Positions 1 through 5,000 of a stretch of 6,378 bases of DNA are shown one piece after another; position 1 is the first letter of the stretch; the number at the start of each line of letters is the position of its first letter. Made by a program: the position numbers and the translations under genes. Source of the stretch: a bacterium UBA6025 (GTDB lineage: Bacteria; Patescibacteriota; Saccharimonadia; Saccharimonadales; Saccharimonadaceae); contig DIZP01000037.1 of assembly GCA_002429375.1 (NCBI GenBank), positions 8,515-14,892 of the forward strand, read 5' to 3'. The notes below the pieces were generated by a model, which saw only the letters and a list, made by a program, of their open reading frames with translations, searched no databases and was not told the origin of the DNA.

Positions 1-939
1 GAAAAACAACTAAAACTGATTGCGGTGGCTGGAACCCATGGCAAAACCACGGCCACGGGCATGTTCGTTTGGACATTACAACAGCTGAACGTACCAGTCA
101 GTTATTCGATTGGCACAACCATAGGGTTTGGTCCGAGCGGACACTTTGACCCCCAGAGCGAGTATTTTGTGTACGAATGCGACGAATTTGACCGTAATTT
201 TCTGCATTTTTCGCCGTACCTGTCGATTATTACCTCACTCGACTATGATCACCCCGATACCTACGTCACCGAAACAGATTATCAGACAGCTTTTGCCCAA
301 TTTGCCTCCCAAAGCCGACAAGTCCTAACCTGGAATGATCAACACGCCGAAGTGTTCAACGGACTCCCCCAAGTCAGCCTGCTTGACCCGTCAGACATCA
401 ATCAGGCTATTGGCGTCAATGGCCTCTATAACCGCCGTAACGCCACGCTGGTGCAAACAGCCATCAAACAGCTCGGTTTTAGCCAAAACACCGACAGCGC
501 CCTCTCGCGCTTCCCAGGCACCGACAGACGGTTTGAGAAACTGGCCGAGAACCTCTACAGCGACTATGGCCACCACCCCGTCGAGATTGCTGCCACCTTG
601 CAACTGGCTCGTGAAGTCTCGGATCACGTCGTGCTAGTCTATCAACCCCATCAGAACATTCGGCAGCACGAGATTCGCGCCGACTATTCCAATCAATTTG
701 AGCTAGCCGAAGACGTGTATTGGCTGCCAACCTACCTGTCTCGTGAGGACCCACTGCTCGCCATCCTGCAACCAGACGAATTAATTCAAAATATCACCAA
801 CAAAGAACATGTTCATGTGGCTGATTTTAATGATGAGCTCTGGAATGTCATCCAAACCGCCCGCACCGAGGGCAAGCTCGTACTAGGAATGGGTGCCGGT
901 GCGATTGACGGCTGGTTACGCCGTAAGCTCGGCCAGTAA
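1..939 (+). CDS. murC: UDP-N-acetylmuramate--L-alanine ligase (MurC), 5'-truncated by window edge
   Basis: MurC is the cytoplasmic ATP-dependent ligase that adds L-alanine to UDP-MurNAc, the first amino acid of the peptidoglycan stem peptide. The frame is open from base 1, so the N-terminal UDP-binding Rossmann domain (about 110 residues) lies upstream. Visible residues 11-17 form the ATP P-loop GTHGKTT. The acidic stretch YECDEFDRNFL and then DYDHPDTY follow, matching the central-domain EADESD...DHMD pattern of MurC. The C-terminal ligase domain shows GLYNRRNA, FPGTDRRFE, DYGHHPVEI, YQPHQNIR and a final MGAGAID. The combination GTHGKTT plus HHP.EI favours MurC over MurD, MurE or MurF. Mpl is a less likely alternative. 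The annotated start could be mistaken for GTG at 25, but that lies in the beta strand before the P-loop and is internal. It ends in TAA, 3 bp from the convergent neighbour's stop. Identification is strong; only the start is unknown. Confidence 0.93.
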   Translation, partial: EKQLKLIAVAGTHGKTTATGMFVWTLQQLNVPVSYSIGTTIGFGPSGHFDPQSEYFVYECDEFDRNFLHFSPYLSIITSLDYDHPDTYVTETDYQTAFAQFASQSRQVLTWNDQHAEVFNGLPQVSLLDPSDINQAIGVNGLYNRRNATLVQTAIKQLGFSQNTDSALSRFPGTDRRFEKLAENLYSDYGHHPVEIAATLQLAREVSDHVVLVYQPHQNIRQHEIRADYSNQFELAEDVYWLPTYLSREDPLLAILQPDELIQNITNKEHVHVADFNDELWNVIQTARTEGKLVLGMGAGAIDGWLRRKLGQ

Positions 940-942
940 CGT

Positions 943-1317
943 TTAGTTAGTTGGCGCAGGGGCACTGATCTCGAGAGCGTCTGGATCGAGCGGATCGCCA
1001 CTAAACGCATCGACGGCTTTGGCTTTCGAGGCTTGCTTGCTGTAAAGGGCGTTAAATTCGTCCAGCGCTGCTTTGTCGAGTTGTCCAAAAGGAGCGTAGT
1101 TTTCAAAATCGCTATCGCTATTAACAGCCTGGCTACTGACGGCGCGGTAGCCGGGACGACTGAGGTCAAGTTGAGCGGCACCGCTGCTGGCATAGAGCGC
1201 CATACTCACCCCCACCAGAAAGAGGGCAATCGCAATGGTGATGGCGATAAGCAGCAAGAACCGGTGCTTGTCCCAAAATGATAGCTCGACAGATAGTTCT
1301 TCGCTGTGGTCATCCAT
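943..1317 (-). CDS. Small single-pass membrane protein of unknown function
   Basis: This 124-residue protein has no function I can name. The N-terminus is short and acidic (MDDHSEEL), followed by WDKHR and one hydrophobic segment at about residues 20-42. The positive residues before the segment suggest the N-terminus is inside and about 80 residues are outside. The outer part begins ASSGAAQLDLSRPGYRAV, looks ordered, then has a helical stretch (LDKAALDEFNALYSKQASKAKAV) and ends in a Pro/Ala tail. There are no cysteines. The ATG overlaps the upstream gene's TAA stop (TAATG). A weak GGAG lies 10 nt before it, so translation is probably coupled to that secreted protein. This points to a shared envelope role. 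The SGAAQLDLSRPGY stretch resembles small proteins I associate with Saccharibacteria, but that is recollection, not a search. It is very likely a real gene, given the coupling and a coherent membrane topology. Confidence 0.82.
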   Translation of the reverse strand: MDDHSEELSVELSFWDKHRFLLLIAITIAIALFLVGVSMALYASSGAAQLDLSRPGYRAVSSQAVNSDSDFENYAPFGQLDKAALDEFNALYSKQASKAKAVDAFSGDPLDPDALEISAPAPTN

Positions 1318-1319
1318 TA
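1315..1319 (-). other. TAATG stop/start overlap (translational coupling)
   Basis: Read on the minus strand, the TAA stop of the secreted protein shares its last A with the ATG of the membrane protein. This is a 1-nt overlap that lets a terminating ribosome reinitiate. It is direct evidence that the two genes sit on one mRNA and are probably made in a fixed ratio. Confidence 0.85.
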
Positions 1320-1865
1320 TTTGGTGGCTCCGTCAGTTTTATTGAGATTTGCGGCAAAGGCATCGAAAGTGGCTTTATAGTCATCAATGTACTGGTGAAG
1401 CTTGACTACGTCAAGGTGAACCTGAGCCCGTTTGAGCCTGGTCACAGCGACGGCATCGTAAAAAGAAACAGGTTCCTTCGAACAATCAATTGTCAGCGCC
1501 GCCGCCAGCTGGACCTCATAACTTTTGTAATCCTCGCGAAAAGTCGTCAAGGCCGTTCCATAGCTTTGAGTAACCGTCGTCAAATCTTTCACGTCGAAAT
1601 GATTACTATCGGCTCGGCTGTTAAAGCGCGCCATCAGTTTTGTCGACATCGATTCATACAGCTGCCCCCTGTTGACGCGTAGCAGTGCATCGCTGGCATG
1701 AAGTTGGTTCAGGGTGTTTTTGGCACTGACACAACTCGTGCGAATACGCCCGATTTGCTCGTCGGTCATAGGGGCACTTTGGGCCGAAACGATACCGAAC
1801 AGCGCGCTCGATAGCACGACCGCCACAAAAAGGCTCAGCGTTAAAGATTTGGTGGTGTTGCGCAT
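1317..1865 (-). CDS. Secreted alpha-helical protein of unknown function
   Basis: This 182-residue protein carries a clear Sec signal peptide: MRNTTK, a hydrophobic core at about residues 9-26, and a probable cleavage after VSA (residue 28). The mature part looks almost entirely helical, with several amphipathic stretches. One is a conspicuous central block, ASDALLRVNRGQLYESMSTK (residues 57-76), that reads like the conserved core of a family. It has exactly two cysteines, C45 and C128, which could form a disulfide outside the cell. I see no enzymatic motif, lipobox or repeat. A four-helix bundle or coiled adaptor is plausible but unproven. The start is the ATG at 1865; it directly precedes the signal peptide, and a good promoter lies just before it. 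It is coupled to the membrane protein at 943-1317 by TAATG. I believe similar proteins occur in Saccharibacteria, but cannot verify this. Confidence 0.85.
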   Translation of the reverse strand: MRNTTKSLTLSLFVAVVLSSALFGIVSAQSAPMTDEQIGRIRTSCVSAKNTLNQLHASDALLRVNRGQLYESMSTKLMARFNSRADSNHFDVKDLTTVTQSYGTALTTFREDYKSYEVQLAAALTIDCSKEPVSFYDAVAVTRLKRAQVHLDVVKLHQYIDDYKATFDAFAANLNKTDGATK

Positions 1866-1873
1866 GTCATTCT

Positions 1874-1903
1874 ATTATCTACCGAAGGGGGCTATTTGGT
1901 CAA
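1874..1903 (-). promoter_or_regulatory. Predicted promoter for the secreted/membrane protein pair
   Basis: On the minus strand, TTGACC (1903-1898, five of six bases matching TTGACA) and GATAAT (1879-1874, five of six matching TATAAT) are separated by 18 nt. The -35 lies over the last codons of mutY. A start of transcription 6-7 nt after the -10 would fall 1-2 nt before the ATG at 1865, giving an essentially leaderless mRNA. No Shine-Dalgarno sequence precedes that ATG, which agrees. The pair may therefore be expressed separately from mutY. Confidence 0.6.
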
Positions 1904-2692
1904 ATTGAGTTGATTGCGACTCCGCTCTACCAAGCCGTCCCGTATTAAGTCTGCTAGCGCGGCGGCGAAACGCCCGTCAGCCTCGAGTTCGCTTCGGAGC
2001 TCAGCCTCAGTCGCGTCACCCCTGGTCAGTCGGCGCAGAATCTGACCGCGGACCTCGCGTAGACTTCCTTGAAGTGGCGATTGTTTTTTATAATGCGAAC
2101 TTTTCGTAATCTGCCCGACTCCCCTCCGTTTCAAGTCGTTGCCATAATCCATCAGCGCCCAGTACCACTGCCGCGGTTGGGTGCTATCGAGCGTGATCCG
2201 GACGACTTCGCGCAGCGCTTGGTCGCTGACACTCGTCGCGTCTTCAAAAAAATGATGAAAATAGACGCTGCGAATGTTCGTCTCGACAAAGACGACCGGT
2301 TGATTGAAGCCGTAGGCCAGCACGGCGGCGGCGGTATTCGGGCCGACTCCCGGGAGGCCGACCAGTTCTGCCTGGGTGGAGGGGACCAGGCCACCGTAAT
2401 CGGTGACGATTTTCTGAGCTGCCTGGTGAAGATACTTGGCGCGGCGATTATAGCCCAGGCCACTCCAAGCAATCAGGACGTCGGCCAGCGAGGCCGAGGC
2501 GAGGCCAAAGACATCAGGAAAACGGGCGATAAAGCTGTTAAACTTTGGGATCACCCGCTCAACCTGGGTTTGCTGCAGCATCAACTCGCTAACCAGAACA
2601 AGATAGGGATCGGTGCTCTCCCGCCAGGGCATAGCGCGGAACAGTTCGCGGCCCCGTTGCCAGACGAGGGCTTGAAAATCGGTTGTATTCAC
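1892..2692 (-). CDS. mutY: MutY-like A/G-specific adenine glycosylase, lacking Fe-S cluster and MutT-like domain
   Basis: This is a 266-residue member of the HhH-GPD superfamily. MutY enzymes remove adenine mispaired with 8-oxoguanine. Visible MutY features are PWR (22-24), DPYLVLVSELMLQQTQV (28-44, with catalytic-type E36), WSGLGYNRRAKYL (76-88) and the helix-hairpin-helix LVGLPGVGPNTAAAV (110-124). Three departures stand out. The catalytic aspartate of the usual DGNV motif aligns with E137 in FVETNIRSV. The protein has no cysteine at all, so the four-Cys Fe-S cluster is absent and SSHYKKQSPLQGS occupies that region. The C-terminal MutT-like 8-oxoG domain is replaced by about 52 residues (215-266) resembling a small winged helix. 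The family usually runs to about 350 residues. The start is GTG at 2692, with no better in-frame option upstream, and it lies at the predicted transcription start. A divergent glycosylase with altered specificity is possible. Confidence 0.87.
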   Translation of the reverse strand: MNTTDFQALVWQRGRELFRAMPWRESTDPYLVLVSELMLQQTQVERVIPKFNSFIARFPDVFGLASASLADVLIAWSGLGYNRRAKYLHQAAQKIVTDYGGLVPSTQAELVGLPGVGPNTAAAVLAYGFNQPVVFVETNIRSVYFHHFFEDATSVSDQALREVVRITLDSTQPRQWYWALMDYGNDLKRRGVGQITKSSHYKKQSPLQGSLREVRGQILRRLTRGDATEAELRSELEADGRFAAALADLIRDGLVERSRNQLNLTK

Positions 2693-2716
2693 CTCTTTAG
2701 TATAACGGCGTATAAT
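2688..2716 (+). promoter_or_regulatory. Predicted msrA promoter (leaderless), half of a bidirectional promoter
   Basis: TTCACC (2688-2693, four of six bases of the -35 consensus) and a perfect TATAAT (2711-2716) are 17 nt apart. Six bases after the -10 comes the ATG of msrA (2723), so transcription would begin at or next to the start codon. No Shine-Dalgarno site is available. The -35 overlaps the GTG start of mutY. Confidence 0.7.
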
Positions 2717-2727
2717 AAAACTATGAA
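2699..2727 (-). promoter_or_regulatory. Predicted mutY promoter (leaderless), half of a bidirectional promoter
   Basis: On the minus strand, TTCATA (2727-2722, four of six bases of the -35 consensus) and TATACT (2704-2699, five of six of the -10) are 17 nt apart. Six bases later is the GTG start of mutY (2692). The GAGG just before it touches the start codon and is too close to act as a Shine-Dalgarno site. The -35 lies over the first codons of msrA, mirroring the opposite promoter. Confidence 0.6.
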
Positions 2728-3250
2728 AACATACGTACTAGCAGGAGGATGTTTTTGGTGTTTAGACGCTGTCTATCGAAGACTGCAAGGCGTCACTGAA
2801 GTTATTACGGGCTATACGGGCGGCTTTACCGACGAACCCACCTATCACCAAGTCACCTCCGGTAAGGCTGGCCACGCCGAGGCAGTACAAGTCACTTTTG
2901 ACGAGACGGTCATCCCAAAAGAGGTCATTCTGGACCTCTTTTTTCTGATTCACGACCCGACGACCCTCAATCGGCAGGGAGCTGACGAGGGCCGGCAGTA
3001 TCGGTCGGCGATGTCCTACGCCGAGGCAGCCCAAGAAGCCGACTTTGCGGCCGCCTTGCAACGCGCCAAAAGCCACTGGGGGAATCATATCGTGACGGTA
3101 CTTGAACCGTTCAAGGAGTTTTACCCAGCCGAAGACGAGCATCAAGATTACTTTAATAAGAATATCGATAGCGGCTATTGTTCAATCGTAATCACCCCAA
3201 AGATTATTAAAGCACGGGCCACCCACGCGCAGTGGTTTAAGGAGGTATAA
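2723..3250 (+). CDS. msrA: Peptide-methionine (S)-S-oxide reductase (MsrA)
   Basis: MsrA reduces the S epimer of methionine sulfoxide in proteins and free methionine, repairing oxidative damage in the cytoplasm. The 175 residues cover the single-domain fold. The active site AGGCFWC has nucleophile C10, followed by YTGG, PTYHQVTSG, GHAEAVQV, FFLIHDPTTLNRQGAD, GRQYRSA and EDEHQDYF. The C-terminal GYCSIVITPK supplies a probable recycling cysteine, C153. The second cysteine of GCFWC (C13) replaces the glycine of the classic GCFWG form and is a known variant of the family. The start is ATG at 2723: the conserved fold begins at MKTYVLAGG, and a TATAAT sits directly upstream. The frame stays open for 654 nt further upstream, but that stretch is antisense to mutY. 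Its last codons contain the Shine-Dalgarno site of the next gene, so the two form an operon. Confidence 0.96.
   Translation: MKTYVLAGGCFWCLDAVYRRLQGVTEVITGYTGGFTDEPTYHQVTSGKAGHAEAVQVTFDETVIPKEVILDLFFLIHDPTTLNRQGADEGRQYRSAMSYAEAAQEADFAAALQRAKSHWGNHIVTVLEPFKEFYPAEDEHQDYFNKNIDSGYCSIVITPKIIKARATHAQWFKEV
3239..3246 (+). promoter_or_regulatory. Strong Shine-Dalgarno site of the metallo-hydrolase gene
   Basis: AAGGAGGT lies 7 nt before the ATG at 3254 and inside the last codons of msrA. It is a near-perfect anti-16S match, fixes the start of the downstream gene, and ties it to the msrA transcript. Confidence 0.85.
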
Positions 3251-3253
3251 GCG

Positions 3254-3886
3254 ATGAAATTGACAAAATACGAACACGCCTGTTTTACGCTCGAAGCGGC
3301 CGGCGAAGTCCTGGTGGTTGATCCCGGTAGCTTCACCGATGATTTCGTCGTCACCGATAACATCGCGGCGATTGTCGTCACCCACGAACACGCCGATCAT
3401 TTTAACCCCGACAAACTGGCCGCCATTTATGCCAAGAATCCGAACGCAGTGTTTGTATCACTGCCCGCTATTGTCGACAAACTACCCGGCCATAAATCGC
3501 ACGCCGTGCGTCCGGGCGACAAAGTGGACATCGGACCTTTTCGACTCAGGTTCTTTGGTGGCAAACATGCCCTCATCCACGTCTCTTTACCGTTGATTGA
3601 CAACCTTGGTGTCCTGATTAACGACACGGTGTATTACCCCGGCGACTCCTTCACACTCCCTAATACGCCCGTCGATGTCCTGGCGCTCCCTGTGGGGGCC
3701 CCTTGGCTCAAGCTGAGCGAAACAATGGACTTCCTGACGGCTATCAAACCACTGTTGGTCTTCCCGACGCACGACGCCGTCCTGTCGGACATCGGCAAAG
3801 CGCTGCCGGACAACCTGCTGCCGGCCATCGCTGAAAAAGTCGGCGCCGAATATAAACGTATCGACGGCCTGTCAATTACGGTCTAG
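3254..3886 (+). CDS. UlaG-like metallo-beta-lactamase-fold hydrolase
   Basis: This 210-residue protein is a compact metallo-beta-lactamase-fold hydrolase closest in layout to the UlaG/YtkL group. Features in order are DPGSF (23-27), the metal-binding THEHADHF (H44, H46, D48, H49), FGGKHA with a further histidine (H105), the bridging aspartate in PGDSF (D131), and a last histidine in FPTHD (H173). These make a complete two-metal site, so it should be catalytically active. The family includes ascorbate-6-phosphate lactonase, nucleases and many hydrolases of unknown substrate, so the substrate cannot be named. No signal peptide is visible, so it is cytoplasmic. It starts 3 nt after the msrA stop with a strong Shine-Dalgarno site and ends 4 nt before the AlkA-type gene. 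Its place between damage-repair genes is suggestive only. Confidence 0.92.
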   Translation: MKLTKYEHACFTLEAAGEVLVVDPGSFTDDFVVTDNIAAIVVTHEHADHFNPDKLAAIYAKNPNAVFVSLPAIVDKLPGHKSHAVRPGDKVDIGPFRLRFFGGKHALIHVSLPLIDNLGVLINDTVYYPGDSFTLPNTPVDVLALPVGAPWLKLSETMDFLTAIKPLLVFPTHDAVLSDIGKALPDNLLPAIAEKVGAEYKRIDGLSITV

Positions 3887-3890
3887 CCAT

Positions 3891-4535
3891 ATGGGAGCCA
3901 AAGTCGCTACACCAGCCAGCCTTGACCTCGCCGCTCAGCACCTGTCGAGCCGTGACCCTGTCCTGGCGTCCATTATTGAAACCGCCGGCATCGCAACGAT
4001 AACTCCCCACAAGAATTACTATCAAGAGCTGGTCGAAAGTATCATCTCCCAGCAACTCAGCGTCAAAGCAGCAGCCACTATTTCGAAACGGTTCGTCGGG
4101 CTGTTCGCAGACTCTGCTTTCCCAGCGCCGGATCAGATTCTCGAAAAAGACATCGACGCATTGCGAACGGCCGGCCTGTCGCGCCAAAAAGCCGGCTATA
4201 TTCAAGACCTGGCCAGCAAAGTACTCGACGGAACGGTTCGTTTTAATCACCTCGACGCGTTGTCGAATGACGAGGTGACCGCTGAGCTAATCCAAATAAA
4301 AGGCGTCGGTCCGTGGACGGTCCATATGTTTTTAATATTCTGCATGGGGCGCCTGGACGTGTTGCCAGTCGGCGATTTGGGTATAAAAAATGGCCTACAG
4401 AAACTCTACGGCCTGGCGAATGTGCCGACGACGGATGACATCGAGCGCCTTGCCGCAGAGAATAAGTGGCACCCCTACGAGTCAATTGCCAGTTGGTATA
4501 TCTGGCACTCGCTTGATAATAAACCGCTGTTATAG
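3891..4535 (+). CDS. alkA: DNA-3-methyladenine glycosylase II (AlkA-type), minimal form
   Basis: This HhH-GPD glycosylase of 214 residues would excise alkylated purines such as 3-methyladenine, starting base excision repair. Key parts are YYQELVESIISQQLSVKAA (43-61), GLSRQKAGYIQDLA (95-108), the helix-hairpin-helix LIQIKGVGPWTVHMF (133-147), LPVGDLGIKNGL (158-169) with catalytic D162, and W193 followed by SIASWYIWH. Here the catalytic aspartate is intact, unlike in the MutY-like protein nearby. It lacks the N-terminal beta domain of E. coli AlkA (282 residues), as do many small bacterial and archaeal versions. The ATG lies 4 nt after the preceding stop with no clear Shine-Dalgarno site, so translation probably depends on coupling within the msrA operon. 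The 3' end overlaps the convergent TM2 gene by 6 bp. Confidence 0.93.
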   Translation: MGAKVATPASLDLAAQHLSSRDPVLASIIETAGIATITPHKNYYQELVESIISQQLSVKAAATISKRFVGLFADSAFPAPDQILEKDIDALRTAGLSRQKAGYIQDLASKVLDGTVRFNHLDALSNDEVTAELIQIKGVGPWTVHMFLIFCMGRLDVLPVGDLGIKNGLQKLYGLANVPTTDDIERLAAENKWHPYESIASWYIWHSLDNKPLL

Positions 4536-4988
4536 ATTTTGTAGCTGATCGAGACTGGGTAGTTGGGTACCGGTCGGAATCAACTTCTCGAGCCCGCCAC
4601 CTTGCATCAACTGCGTAACGGTATAGAACAAAGATATACCCGAAATTATGACGACAGCGCCCAGTATTAAGGCGGATATCAAAATGGTGTTAGCCGCAAA
4701 TTTCCTGTAGCGGGCTGCTTCGAGCATCTCGTTACCTTGCTTATCGCGCATGCCGCCAGACATAATGACTGAAAGGTCAATAATAGTCCACAGGCCAAGC
4801 CCACCAATCGTCAGCAGCTTTAAAATTCCCGTCCACACTTTACCCAGATAGAAGCGGTCAACGCCGAATGTCCCCCACATAAAACTTAGGAAAAATACGG
4901 CCAGGAAATGTCGCTGTTTATGGACGATGACAACCGCTGGTGGTAGCGGGATAACAACGGGTGCGGTTACGATGTTCGTGTCGTCCAT
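4530..4988 (-). CDS. TM2-domain membrane protein
   Basis: This 152-residue membrane protein contains a TM2 domain, two close transmembrane helices joined by a short turn. It starts with a Pro/Val-rich cytoplasmic stretch, then KQRHFLAVFFLSFMWGTFG, the signature GVDRFYLGK (42-50), GILKLLTIGGLGLWTIIDL (54-72) and IMSGG. A third hydrophobic helix follows at about residues 97-120. A short tail (LEKLIPTGTQLPSLDQLQNL) ends the protein. TM2 domains are widespread and their molecular role is not settled, so no function is assigned. It starts 10 nt after the aspS stop, and the AGGA ribosome site overlaps that stop, so it is the second gene of an aspS operon. Co-transcription with a tRNA synthetase probably reflects compact packing rather than a shared pathway. 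Confidence 0.92.
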   Translation of the reverse strand: MDDTNIVTAPVVIPLPPAVVIVHKQRHFLAVFFLSFMWGTFGVDRFYLGKVWTGILKLLTIGGLGLWTIIDLSVIMSGGMRDKQGNEMLEAARYRKFAANTILISALILGAVVIISGISLFYTVTQLMQGGGLEKLIPTGTQLPSLDQLQNL

Positions 4989-4996
4989 GTATGTAT

Positions 4997-5000
4997 TCCT
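4997..5000 (-). promoter_or_regulatory. Shine-Dalgarno site of the TM2 gene
   Basis: AGGA on the minus strand lies 8 nt before the ATG at 4988 and overlaps the TAG stop of aspS. It supports the chosen start and translation from an aspS-TM2 transcript. Confidence 0.7.

Noticed and set aside
25..27. GTG at 25 as the start of murC
   Set aside because: It falls in the strand leading into the P-loop, the frame is open to base 1, and MurC needs its N-terminal domain. The gene is cut by the window edge.
940..1010. Near repeats of GGATCGAG/GGATCG type after murC as a possible terminator or repeat element
   Set aside because: They lie within the coding sequence of the membrane protein, do not form a stable stem with a T-run, and are explained by its codons.
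813..1193. Minus-strand reading frame crossing the murC end and the membrane protein gene
   Set aside because: It overlaps two better-supported genes in another frame, has low-complexity composition and no recognisable domain or start signal.
1278..1682. Plus-strand frame of 134 codons opposite the secreted protein gene
   Set aside because: The opposing frame has a signal peptide, a promoter and stop/start coupling. This one has none of these and no coherent domain.
2069..2722. Long open frame in register with msrA that would extend MsrA by 218 residues at the N-terminus
   Set aside because: The extension is entirely antisense to mutY, has no family resemblance, and MsrA begins normally at MKTYVLAGGCFWC with a TATAAT box just before its ATG. 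It is a by-product of mutY codon bias.
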